From positions 8,224,251 to 8,288,250 of the forward strand of contig OX463838.1 in assembly GCA_949825065.1 (NCBI GenBank): DNA of 64,000 bases, in the 5' to 3' direction. A program made the translations under genes and the position numbers. The notes beneath the pieces were generated by a model. It was not told the origin of the DNA, made no database searches, and worked only from the letters and a program-made list of their open reading frames with translations. Positions within the stretch are counted from its first letter, which is position 1, and the number at the start of each line of letters is the position of its first letter. This document shows positions 42,300 to 52,314 of this stretch, one piece after another. The DNA comes from Odontocerum albicorne. Its lineage: Eukaryota; Arthropoda; Insecta; Trichoptera; Odontoceridae.

Positions 42300-42519
42300 T
42301 ATAGTTCGGAAATTCTAGGATGAGTCCTGTGACAGCTCACAAATTGGCCCCAATACAACCTTGTAACGATGTTCAGTAACTTGAATTATTTTATCAACTT
42401 TAATATAAGCCTCACTTCTAATAAAAAGCAAGTTATTTAAGTAAATACATTACATAAGGTTGTATTGGGGCAAATTTGTGAGCTGTCACAGGACTCATCC
42501 TAGAATTTCCGAACTATAA
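42300..42519. mobile_element. Foldback MITE copy A
   Basis: The ends are almost perfect inverted repeats of about 66 bp (TATAGTTCGGAAATTCTAGG, then ATGAGTCCTGTGACAGCTCA and CCCCAATACAACCTTGTAA-type), around an 80-90 bp centre. No coding sequence. The same family is at 54722-54941 in opposite internal orientation. Confidence 0.88.
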
Positions 42520-43280
42520 TTACATAGCCCTGAGGAAGTCCCATAGACAATTATTTCCGTCTGAGAAGTACGAGTATGTTGACTGTCCAGGATTATTGTC
42601 AGGTAGGACAGAATGTTAGCGATGGAACTAGCAGCTTTAAAGCTAATGCATGTATGAAAAAGTTTGATTTAAAAAAATAGAAGCAAAAAAGTATCACAAG
42701 AGCTTGCAATGTCGGGACTCGGATCCATGGCGTTATTATTTTTTTAGAAAAGCTAGTAATACACGTATATATGAATGTGGGCAGATTCGTTACACTTTCC
42801 ATTGTAGACTTTCTTTTCCTAGAATCGAACATTTCGTATGGAAATATGATTTCTGAGATGGGAACTCCCAAATTTGGGTGAATAGCCATTAATGAAGAAA
42901 AAAATATTGAGTATTTTTTTATATATTGTAATATGTTCGTGATTTTCTTTTGCTTGTCAATAGAAGAATTCATCGTAAATAACAAGACATACTAAAGTTA
43001 ATGGAACTCAGTGTTGTGTGGGTGTTATCATATACTTTATTAAACGTTTTGCGTGACGATTTGCCTTTCGCACGATATCAAAACCAGAGGCGTAACACGA
43101 CAGAACATCGTAGATTAAAGCTCAAGTTAGGTCTGAAGATTAATTCATCATTGTTTGATATTGTGTTTACATTACACTCTAATAAATACCCTAATGTCTC
43201 CACATCAGAAGCACTAATCTTCCAGTAGAGGTCATCTTTCCTTGGTAAGTTTTTCAAAGATTTCCTCACCAAATTTAATA
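42520..43280. other. No clear feature
   Basis: The frames at 42599-42985 (minus) and 43001-43228 (plus) show no family signature and I do not call them. A sequence near 42700-42725 (GTCGGGACTCGGATCCATGG) may be a scrap of a SINE head on the minus strand. Confidence 0.35.
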
Positions 43281-43282
43281 AA

Positions 43283-43475
43283 TCAAAGGTTATGGTAATA
43301 GAACGAAGGTAAGGTCAGTATGGGTTAACTCAGAGAAACTGAAACAGATTAAGCCAGAAGCTGAACATTAGTTCTGTTATCTGGGCACGTGATTTGAGCG
43401 AATTGAAAGAGACATTGAATAAAGGGTAGTGACGACGAACATGCTAAAGGGAGCACTTAACCACTTGACAGTTTT
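43283..43475 (+). mobile_element. LINE reverse transcriptase scrap
   Basis: WVNSEKLKQIKPEAEH is followed by FCYLGT and, after a shift, a region comparable to the ERRV/VNRAL thumb segment of the 9.8 kb LINE. It aligns with the plus-strand scrap at 48.42 kb (GTTATGG...AACTCAGAGAAAC in both). Confidence 0.6.
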
Positions 43476-43694
43476 GCCCGAGCGTGACTCGGGCACGAAG
43501 TTTTTTTTATACTGACGAGCCCGAGCCTCGTTCGGGTAAATCTTGTTTCGACTTGGAAGTGTTTCTTCCAAGTGTCGTTTGCCCAAACGTAACTCGCGGT
43601 TTGCTATCGCATGTGTTGGAAATACTAACTGACAGATAAAGAGGCAACAACATTAGCACACTTCAAGCGCTTTTTAGTATTGTTACGAGATGAC

Positions 43695-43815
43695 TTTTTT
43701 TACTAGACTGGGACCATTTTAATTTTTTTTGGGTGCCATCAGACATTGAACCCGAAACCCGTGGATACAAGTCAAACGTTTTACCAACCAGGCTACGGAA
43801 GCCGCCAAAGTAAGG
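43695..43815 (-). mobile_element. SINE head fragment
   Basis: On the minus strand CCGTAGCCTGGTTGGTAAAA (A-box region) is followed by a B-box-like GGGTTCAATGT and the AAAATTAAAATGGTCCCAGT body. It is bounded on the right by an (AAT)n tract at 43818-43841. Confidence 0.68.
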
Positions 43816-43842
43816 TATAATAATAATAATAATAATAATCAA
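43816..43842. repeat. (AAT)n microsatellite
   Basis: About eight perfect AAT units between a SINE fragment and unique sequence. Confidence 0.9.
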
Positions 43843-44137
43843 ATTACAATTTACATAGCGCAGTTTAGAGAGCAGACTACTCAATGGCAATCCAACTCTG
43901 AACTCGAACCCATTATTATTAGAAATTAAATAACATAAGTTGAGCGTAAAGATAGGAAGGTGGTGGGTGCAGCTATTATATTAGGTACTTCCCCGGGGAA
44001 GATAAACTACAAAGAAACCTTTGTAGATCTTCCGATATGTGATCGTGTAACACACATGTTTGGCTTTAAATGTAGTGTATGTATGTTATGTATTATTCAT
44101 ATACAACTAGTTGCAACCCGTGAAATATTCACGGAAG

Positions 44138-44222
44138 TAAAACAAATTCTACATTTATGAAAATATATAGTCATAAATGTAGAATTTGTTTATATATATA
44201 ATATATATATATATATAATTTA
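44138..44222. repeat. Perfect 21-bp hairpin plus (TA)n
   Basis: AAACAAATTCTACATTTATGA is followed by a 10-base loop and its exact complement at about 44170-44190, then by an (AT)n run to 44222. A smaller palindrome, CCGTGAAATATTCACGG, lies just upstream at 44119-44135. Confidence 0.85.
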
Positions 44223-44499
44223 TACATCGTTCCCTTTTATACCGGTTCAAAAATTGTTAGCTAGGTATTTAAAATTCGTTCAGTATAGTTTCCATCTTTT
44301 CATTTATCACGCACCCACCGAGATTCAAATTTCGAATTACTTTCGGAGAGAATCCAAGTATTCCTCTCTCGTTCTCTTGTATTCAAAATTCAATTCTTGT
44401 ATTCTTTCTTTGGCGACAGCCGTCGTATGGGTTTTGGCCTATTTATACTATGATAATCAATTTTGATAAGACCTCCCAAAAACGATCGTCTTAAAGTAA

Positions 44500-44680
44500 A
44501 ATAACTTGCTAACCAACCATACTACCATTGATCTTCCTCTACCACCCCTTCCACTCACATTTGTTTTGTTAGTTTGTATTCATTCATTCGTTCATCATGC
44601 CCACATTCATCCCTAATCAGCCTTAAGTTCACATTCACCCCTAATCACTTCATTCCGTATTTTGTCAGAATGAAGTTACA
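44500..44680 (-). mobile_element. Short LINE tail fragment
   Basis: Complement sequence matches the tails at 9.96 and 57.8 kb (ACCATTGATCTTCCTCTACC and TTCACATTCACCCCTAATCA). Truncated on both sides. Confidence 0.6.
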
Positions 44681-45590
44681 GGATAAAATTCATAAATAAA
44701 ACGATTACGATAAAATAAATCGCAAATACCTTCACATTAAGAGTCTGACCAGTATTACCAATAACCTATGACCATTCAAAGGACAATAATAGAGAAACAG
44801 ATTCTCGGACGTTGCTATTGTAAGATTTCGAGAACGTCTCTATTACATTTTCACAATTTAGAAGATATATGAGGAGACAAGCTGCCTCTGAAGTTTGTTG
44901 ACAACATTATCGAGCATTGGCAGAGAGCCCGCAATTTGTCCCGCATTGTGAAAAAGAATGTGTAACAAACAAAACCATAAACCCGGGGAATATTGGTCAA
45001 CTGAAAATCAGTTTTTAGAAGTGACGCATAAACGTTTGACAGAAATATCACCGTCAAGTGCATATTAATATCCCATCCAATAAAATATCTTCAATGAGTT
45101 CATTGCATTCTAAGTCCAGAGGCTGATCGTGAATCGAAACAGTACTTACTTTCATCAGATGATATTGGCTTTTTTGCTGTTGTCCTTTAATTTACATCAG
45201 TATTTTCAGGTCAGCCAACACACAATCTGACACACACGTAGAACGGTCTAGATTATTTTCATCTTGGTTTAATCTCATGGACATATCTTTTTCTCTTTTC
45301 GTATGGTATTCTTCAACGTATCCGAATTAGTGAGTCGGACATAGTGCGTGGCCGGAAGAGAAAATTATCTTCGGTTCCAGTGATCCAGTTTACATTATAA
45401 ATATTTTTGGGTGTATATAGGCACGTCGTTAAGCTTTCTCACATTTTTACGAGTCCATTTGTATGACGAAACTCTTTTACTGAGTAAACAAATAAATTAA
45501 CATTTATAAAACTTTCGAAGGGTTTACTTTTAATTTTCTTAATAAAAAATGGAGCTTTGTGGTTTGAAAATTAACATTAATAACATAACC
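44681..45590. other. No supported feature
   Basis: Mixed-composition unique-looking DNA, with no gene or repeat recognised. Confidence 0.4.
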
Positions 45591-45594
45591 AGAA

Positions 45595-45728
45595 AAATGT
45601 TTTAAAAAACCCTTAAATGAAAACCAGACTGGAACTCTTTTTGAAATAAATTGGGGACCATCGTGAATCGAGGCAGAAGTTTCCGAGTGGAAGTCAAGCG
45701 TCTTTCCAACTAGGCTATGGGGACGTAG
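45595..45728 (-). mobile_element. SINE head and body fragment
   Basis: On the minus strand CCATAGCCTAGTTGGAAAGA (A-box region) is followed by a degraded B box and the CCAGTCTGGTTTTCATTTAA body characteristic of the family. The tail is missing. Confidence 0.68.
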
Positions 45729-45849
45729 GAACGATTCTGAAGCATGACAAAACCATGATTATCGACTGTATCTGAAGGTGTTTGTCAAGTAAAGTTAATT
45801 GGACGTAGGTAGAATCTATGCATTGCTTCTGCATTTCAAGCCTGTAAAT

Positions 45850-46075
45850 GTATTGTTTATAGTTAAGGTGTTGACGTTGTGGAGGTTTAAAGACATTGTT
45901 TTATCAAACACTGTTTATTCCACTTTTTGTAATGGTATAACCCTACCGGTTTCAAGGCTTTCACCTCATCTTCAGGGGAGCACAAACAAGACTTGTTTGT
46001 GCTCCCCTGAAGATGAGTTACAAAAAGTGGAATAAACAGTGTTCGATAAAACAAATTACAATGCCTGTAAATGTG
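45850..46075. mobile_element. Penelope-like terminal segment in inverted arrangement
   Basis: 45855-46000 matches 52319-52476 at the end of the Penelope-like element (GTTGTGGAGGTTTAAAGACA, AAACACTGTTTATTCCACT). It is followed immediately by an inverted partial copy at 45998-46070, so the region folds back on itself. The right arm lacks about 35 bp present in the left. The segment contains the hammerhead-like motif described in the findings. Confidence 0.75.
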
Positions 46076-46339
46076 ATAAGATACCCGTGATCTTGGTTCA
46101 ATTTGTGATATGTGCAAATTCGGTTAAATTGACATGTGACAGTTTCGTGTAAAAAAGCTAATATAAAGATATATTTTTAAAAAATTGATAAAAAGATTCA
46201 CACTTAATTTTTTTAAATGTCATTAATAACTTATCAGAAATTAACCAAATACCACAGATGTTTTTACGTACCTTTGGGTACGTACATGTGTTGTGATAAA
46301 CATAATATACTCGTATACCATAACTACTTTAAGCTTGTT

Positions 46340-46570
46340 GTTAGAAAGAATTGTGAACGTCAGTAAAGCTGGTGATTGTGGGAATAGTTGAGGAAAGGCG
46401 AGCAGGAGGAAGGTGTCGTATGAGATAGGTGGACCAAATAAATTAATTAACAGGATCCTTTTTAAGCGTTGCATTCAACATGCCCCAGGATCGGGAGGGA
46501 TGAAGACAGGTGATCCGAGCTGAGTTAGGACATAGCAGAGGACCAAGAAGCTCAGCATGAGGCCACGATA
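46340..46570 (+). mobile_element. Possible LINE tail scrap
   Basis: Broken plus-strand frames read KASRRKVSYEIGGPNKLINR and PGSGGMKTGDPS, which loosely resemble LINE C-termini. Weak. Confidence 0.3.
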
Positions 46571-47550
46571 AAGAAGACTATATCTCGTTATTGGTAGAAA
46601 ATTCCAAATAAACAGATTTTTCATGTAATAAAATTTTCGAACCTTATAATTTGATATTAAATATAAAATAAATGAGTGAAAAAATAATTTAAAACATGCA
46701 TTTTACAGTACCGCATAAAGCTCTATAGCTCTTCATAAAATTAATCTATCACATACCATACATGGTCGCTGATAGGATTGGGTGTTAGAAATTGAACGCA
46801 GGCGGTTTCTTTTGTTCCCCGAAATGCCACACAACGAGAAATTCAAGACACGGCAGATTGTGTCGAGCGGGTCAAAAGGCTATGTGGGCTGATTCGCTAC
46901 GCCCATGCGTCCTGAAACCGAAATGCGGTTCTCTTTTGAATAATTATTACTTATACATAGCGCTTCCTACGATAATTGAGACACGCGAACACTTAAAGAC
47001 TGAAAACTCGCTTTTGATGAATAAGATATATCGAAATTTTCGGAAGATAAGACGCACCCCAAATTTCTAAGACAGTTTTTAGAAAATAACGTTTTATTAT
47101 ACTCGTACATAAATATTTACTCTTTTATTTTTTTTATTATTACCATAACTTGTACCTATCAGCAGTATTCAGTTCATTTTCACTCGTCTCGGCACTCGGT
47201 GGTGTTGGACGTCTGTATTTGTTTTGCGCGCCAAAGAAACTGTCAAAGTAATATGGAGAGATTCATTAGGTATAGAAAAAATATGAAACTAAAATGCAGT
47301 AAAATGAGTGAATATAAAATATATTACAATACTTAGGTATTTAAATTAAATACACGCATACACGAGTATAACATTTATTTTAGTAGTTATTATTTTCTGC
47401 AGGGGCCTATTACTACATATCACCTGACTTCGGACCATAAGATGCGCCCAATTTTAAGTCGTATTTTCTAAGTAAAAACACGTATTATGGTAAAAAATAC
47501 GGTATGTTTTTTCTGAAGTTAATAAACACCAAAAAAGAGGTGATGACTGA
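46571..47550. other. Mostly unrecognised; transposon-like end near 47.03 and 47.47 kb
   Basis: TTCGGAAGATAAGACGCACC near 47039 and TCGGACCATAAGATGCGCCC near 47430 are related sequences seen in direct orientation, with a terminus-like TACGGTATG at 47500. They may be the ends of a decayed DNA transposon but I cannot assign a superfamily. The frame 46792-47070 is not recognised. Confidence 0.35.
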
Positions 47551-47584
47551 TTAAAAATGAGTGAAATAAATGTATGTGGGCTTT

Positions 47585-48130
47585 TGTTTGCTCATATTAT
47601 GGTTATGCTTGCTGATAATGAAGTTGCTTATGTTATGGTTATGCTTGCTGATAATGAAGTTGCTTATGTTATGGTTATACTTGCTGATAATGAAGTTGCT
47701 TATGTTATGGTTATACTTGCTGATAATGAAGTTGCTTATGTTATGGTTATGCTTGCTGATAATGAAGTTGCTCATGTTATGGTTATGCTTGCTGATAATG
47801 AAGTTGCTCATGTTATGGTTATGCTTGCTTATAATGAAGTTGCTCATGTTATGGTTATGCTTGCTGATAATGAAGTTGCTCATGTTATGGTTATGCTTGC
47901 TGATAATGAAGTTGCTCATGTTATGGTTATGCTTGCTGATAATGAAGTTGCTCATGTTATGGTAATGCTTGCTGATAATGAAGTTGTTCATGTTATGGTT
48001 ATGCTTGCTGATAATGAAGTTGCTCATGTTATGGTTATGCTTGCTGATAATGAAGTTGCTCATGTTATGGTTATGCTTGCTGATAATGAAGTTGCTCATG
48101 TTATGGTTATGCTTGCTGATAATGAAGTTG
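47585..48130. repeat. 36-bp tandem repeat, about 15 units
   Basis: The unit GTTATGGTTATGCTTGCTGA plus TAATGAAGTTGCTCAT is repeated with period 36. The first four units carry TTGCTTAT in place of TTGCTCAT and two have ATACTTGC, indicating ordered expansion. Because 36 is a multiple of three, stop-free frames exist on both strands: plus 47557-48156 (12-residue repeat VMVMLADNEVAH) and minus 48099-47551 (NMSNFIISKHNH). Confidence 0.95.
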
Positions 48131-48399
48131 ATTTAAGAGGTAAGGAAGATGCATGAGATATGCCTAGCAAAATGAATGTAGTGATATAAAAGGTTTTTTC
48201 TTAAATACTTTGGATAAGCGCTGTTTCCTGAATATTACTATCATCTCTAGAGCACTTTCTAACTAGGTAAGCCTATTTAAATAAAGAAGGTCTAACTAGA
48301 AAGACTTCAATGTCGCTAACAAGAGCGCCATCTGGATTCTTAAACTCGGATGTAAAATGATCTACGAGTAAAACCAGTTTGGAAGTGAATCTGCCAGGA

Positions 48400-48870
48400 G
48401 TTGAACCTGTAGATCACGGCCGCCAAAGGTTATGGTTATAGAAAGAGGTGTGGTGAAGAGAGTGTGCGATGTATGGATTAACTCAGAGAAACGGGACTAT
48501 GTTGATGAGTCCTGTTATCTCGACAGATTCTTTACGTATGATGGGCGAGTTAAGGCATTGAAAGAAGGGCAGCGATAGAGTACAGCTAGACAGAGCATTT
48601 AATATAATGTACAACAACCGCGCTTTATTTAAAAGTAGCAAAAATGAGGAATATGGGAGGGAAACTTGGACCTGGCAGACGAAGGATAAAAATAAGATAT
48701 GCTGTAGAATTATTGTGTACTTGGAGTTATTGTGTACTTTATAGAAAAGTTTGAAGATATGGTGTCTCTGTCTACCCCACAAGAGACAAGACGTGATAAT
48801 ACGTAGGTACGTGAAACAGTGGTAGAAGCAGGTGAAAGAAGGGCACGTGAGATGTATAAAAAATACAAAG
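48400..48870 (+). mobile_element. LINE reverse transcriptase thumb scrap
   Basis: The plus strand reads VMVIERGVVKRVCDVWINSE near 48430-48489, then SCYLDRFFTYDGRVKALKEG near 48510-48569, the YLGRLFTRDGR-type thumb motif of the common LINE. 5' and 3' truncated. Confidence 0.65.
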
Positions 48871-48879
48871 GATATTGTA

Positions 48880-48975
48880 ATTTGTTTTATCAAACACTGT
48901 TTATTCTACTTTTTGTAACGATATAACCCTACCAGTTTCAAGACTTTCACCTCATCATTAAGGGAGCACACTAAA
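48880..48975 (-). mobile_element. Penelope-like terminal fragment
   Basis: A third, mutated copy of the segment at 45.9 and 52.4 kb (AAACACTGTTTATTCTACTT, CCTACCAGTTTCAAGACTTT). The hammerhead-like core is damaged here (TTAATGATGAGG in place of CTGAAGATGAGG on the minus strand). Confidence 0.7.
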
Positions 48976-49329
48976 TGTAGTGATATCAAAGGTACATACA
49001 TGTATATCCCTTGTATATAAATAATATAGGTACAAGGGATATGCATGTATGCATGCGGAAGAGCTCAAAATTGTGTGCATTGATATAAATGTGTGAAGAT
49101 CTCTCCTCTCTGCGCATAACAAAAGGGCGATGGTATGTAAAATAGTGGGTATAAGTATTTTAGAATAAAACAGTTTTTTCCCGATCCATTTATTTAGTTT
49201 TTCCTAACATCGAAGCTATGAGTGATGGTATGTTATGTAAAATTGTATGTTATGTATGATATGTAAAATGATGGGTATACATATTTACGAATCTGACAGT
49301 TTTTTTCGATTCCTTTACCTACGCCTATT

Positions 49330-49520
49330 ACCAGAGATATGAGAAGACCTCTGTGGCATTCCAACGCGGAGGTAGTGGGCTCGATTCCCGCTGGATCCCA
49401 GATGTTTTAAAAAGGATTCTAGTCTTATCTTTAACATTTTCTGATTGGTTGGAAGCGTTTGCCACATAGTAATGAGCTTGCCTGGTTGTATTGTATACAA
49501 CGAATGTGTAATAAAAATAA
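49330..49520 (+). mobile_element. SINE copy, head to tail
   Basis: The head contains a B-box-like GGCTCGATTCCCGCTGGATC (49379-49398). Then come the body GATTCTAGTCTTATCTTTAA and the tail GGTTGGAAGCGTTTGCCACA, GCCTGGTTGTATTGTATACA and AATGTGTAATAAAAATAATA. One of the fuller copies. Confidence 0.75.
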
Positions 49521-49614
49521 TAAAAAACGTCGTGAAGGTTGATACGGATAAGTCATATAAGATCTAAATCGATTTGACGACATTTTAACAAAACTTATTA
49601 TATTCGATTGTGAT

Positions 49615-49785
49615 AACAACCTCCGTGACCTAGTTGGTCAGACATCTGTCTTCCAACCTGAAGGTTGTGGGTTCGTTTCCTGTTTTCACTTCAGGCATCT
49701 TTAAAATATTAAATCTAATTGATTGTAGGAGATAGCCGCATAGCATTAATACAGTAATACAATTATGATAAATATCTTCAAAAGT
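49615..49785 (+). mobile_element. SINE copy, head and partial body
   Basis: CTCCGTGACCTAGTTGGTCA is the A-box region and GTGGGTTCGTTTCC the B box, followed by a CACTTCAGGCATCTTTAAAA junction. The tail GTAGGAGATAGCCGCATAG near 49726 is diverged. Confidence 0.65.
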
Positions 49786-49869
49786 GTTGATAAGAAATTC
49801 TTGACCAAATCGTCTTTTAACAAAAAAATTAGTTAGAAAAATCAATAATTGAACGTAATTATGCTAATA

Positions 49870-50245
49870 GGACCCATCCCATATTTTACCTGTTATGAGA
49901 TAATTGAGGAAATATCCCGCCGCTTTGCATTGGCTTGTATGAAACAAAAAAAATTAAGACGTAATTTAACTATAAACTACATATTTGATATTTTTGTACA
50001 TACAGGATTAATCTATAGCGATGATTTAAATAAGCGAAAAAAAGGGTTGTGTGGATTTAAACCCTTTTTACATATGGACTTGATTATGCAGAAAGTACCA
50101 GTTCAAATTTTACCTGTTCTGAAATAATTGAGAAAAAATTCCGGTACTTTGTATGTAGGGGCTTGTATGAAACAATTTATTCTTAAGACGGAGTTAAACT
50201 ACCTATTTAACTGGTGATATTTTACACATATATGATTAAGGTACG
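49870..50245. repeat. Diverged tandem duplication, about 225 bp period
   Basis: ATTTTACCTGTTATGAGATA at about 49881 and ATTTTACCTGTTCTGAAATA at about 50107 begin two related units that share GGCTTGTATGAAACAA, TTAAGACG and ACTATAAACTAC/AACTACCTATTT further on. Copies are clearly diverged, so the duplication is old. Confidence 0.7.
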
Positions 50246-50760
50246 CTTATTCGGTATTTCAAATAAACCAAAAAAAAGTATATTTTATCGGTTGGATCAT
50301 TTATAGATTGAGAAATATTTCTTCGTATATGTAATGTATTGAAGAATCGAAATCTCCGACTATGAATTCAAAAGAATCCCTACATTTTGAAGTTCTTTTC
50401 ATTGCCAAGAACCCACTTCTTAGATTTCTTTTGTGCCTTAATAAAAAAATTTGAAATAATATTAAAAATAGGAATAATGCCCACAGCGGGGCACAAAGCG
50501 AGCAATCCTTTATATTCTGCGAGGCCAGGGCAGCGGGCAACAGGTAAAATCACCAACAATGGAGTTGGACCTGTAAGGAGGCTTACCCACTTTTTTAAAA
50601 GCGAAACTTAACACTGCTATAGGCAACAGAGAAAGTTTAACCCACTGCGTATACAAATCGTCATGTTCTTAAAAATAACTGCTTCATAATGCACTCGTAG
50701 TCAACGATTCGTTAATTTTAATCTTAAAATATACATGTGAGCGAGTCTAGTGCGTCTGAG
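50246..50760. other. No firm feature
   Basis: A patch at 50475-50600 of higher GC (GCGGGGCACAAAGCGAGC, CAGGGCAGCGGGCAACAGG) is unlike its surroundings but gives no recognised protein. The remainder is AT-rich. Confidence 0.4.
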
Positions 50761-50764
50761 TATT

Positions 50765-50890
50765 GTTACCAGACGAACTTTTTTACCAGATTAGGACACT
50801 TTTTTTTTTCGAGTACCAACGAGAATCATACCCAAAACCCCCAGGTAGATGTTAAGCATCTTACTAACTAAACCACGAAGGTCGTCATCA
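50765..50890 (-). mobile_element. SINE head fragment
   Basis: On the minus strand CTTCGTGGTTTAGTTAGTAA (A-box region) and a diverged B-box region GGGTTTTGGGTATGATTCTC, with the body GTGTCCTAATCTGG. Confidence 0.6.
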
Positions 50891-51009
50891 AAGTCTAAAA
50901 AATATTGTTTGTAATGTATGTTTGTAAAGCAATGCAGTGCTCTACGTTTAAAAAAAATAAAGTAATAAATGTTATGTTATAGTTTAATATATTACACTTT
51001 CGTTGTAAT

Positions 51010-51195
51010 CAGAACCACCTAGCGGGATTATTGTTATGTGGAAATCTCTTTCAACCAAGATATTTAAATAAGCCTTAAGTGAGAAACAGATTGGAACACT
51101 TTTTAAAAAATCGGGTACTACTGGGAATCGAAGCAGCAGCCCTCGGGTTTTATGACGGGCATATCAACTAGCCACTACCTTCCTATCCTTAGACT
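51010..51195 (-). mobile_element. SINE copy, head, body and tail
   Basis: On the minus strand the head (AGTGGCTAGTTGATATGCCC), B-box-like GCTTCGATTCCC, body CCAATCTGTTTCTCACTTAA and tail GGTTGAAAGAGATTTCCACA are in order. 3' end near 51010. Confidence 0.7.
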
Positions 51196-51199
51196 CCAC

Positions 51200-51990
51200 T
51201 TACATATATTTATTTTGTTATATTTTTAATCTGCTTATAATAATATGTCCGAATTGGAGCGCCATTGAGGAGAGTTTGCCATCTAAAAAGCGCTACTATA
51301 TATGAATTGCCTTTTTCTTATTACGAGTACTAGACCACATAGGTTATTGTTGGTATTATTAAGTAAGTTTTAAATTTACCCAACGGTGGGCCGACAGTCA
51401 ACATTGTCTGAATCAGTCTGCAAACGTATTCTGGAAATAGACTAGACACATTTGTTACACAGTGAACTCGTTTGATGACGAGACGAAAGCTATTAAAAGC
51501 TCAGTTATGGCAGAAAGGAAAGTCAACAGCATACAATATATTTTATTTATCTTTAATATTAGAAGTAACTCTCTCATCCCAAAATTACCTTAATACCATT
51601 AGAAAAAGATAGCCAAAAGATATAACATATATTATGTTATTAACTTATCTTATGTGCATTTGTTTATAAATTCCACTGATGTGTCGTGAATTAATCAATT
51701 AAATAAATGTTTATCCAGTATGCAAATAGGCTTCTATTCGATCATTTCGCATTTAGAGAGAATTAATTGTTCTTGATAATACAATGTGTGAGTACGGTCT
51801 AGATGAGCAAAGGCTTTACGTTTTTTTTAAATGCTGCTGCCGTTCCTCCTCAAATAACATGTAAAGTACCCGGCAGTAAGTAATACACATCGGGCTTAAG
51901 AAAGAGACTGTCGCTTTGTAGAGCGTCGTATCTATCGCACGATACGCTAACAGTCCGTGCGACAAAGTTCATTCACTCCATTCCATTGAT
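51200..51990. other. No supported feature
   Basis: AT-rich, with no recognised protein or repeat on either strand. Confidence 0.45.
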
Positions 51991-52004
51991 TGTTCTATAT
52001 CTTT

Positions 52005-52300
52005 TCCATATACAATACATACATTACGCCTTCTCCCTATCGGGGTTGGCCGAGAGGAAAGAGCGATAGACTTTCCTATTGCAACACAAATCTTTCGTCT
52101 CTTCTACATCCGTCCCCTTTTTCATACAGCTCTTACGATTTTTCTTTACATTTCCTTTTTTTAAATATATCATTGATCCAACCATATTTCACTCCTCTTC
52201 TCTTCTCTTCGCGTGTCCGAACAATCTCAGAGTGCTCTTCTTCATCCTACTCAACACATCAGCCTTAAGATTACATTCATCCCTAATCAATTGATTCTAA
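52005..52300 (-). mobile_element. LINE 3' tail
   Basis: On the minus strand STLRLFG appears near 52236-52216 with the usual GGTTGGCCGAGAGG-type 3' end near 52044 (plus strand). It directly abuts the Penelope-like segment at 52315. Confidence 0.7.
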
Positions 52301-52314
52301 CATATATTGTGTCA

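Noticed and set aside
42599..42985. 128-codon minus-strand frame
   Set aside because: No domain, codon bias or splice context; AT-rich chance frame.
43440..43600. piggyBac-type MITE beginning TTAACCACTTGACAG
   Set aside because: Starts like a TTAA-flanked MITE with palindromic CCCGAGCGTGACTCGGG, but no matching right end with TTAA was found.
46792..47070. 92-codon frame with several cysteines
   Set aside because: Cysteine spacing does not fit a zinc finger and no flanking exon is visible.
47551..48156. Long repetitive frames on both strands as protein-coding genes
   Set aside because: Stop-free only because the 36-bp unit is a multiple of three; no start context, introns or family match. 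Kept as a finding, not a gene.
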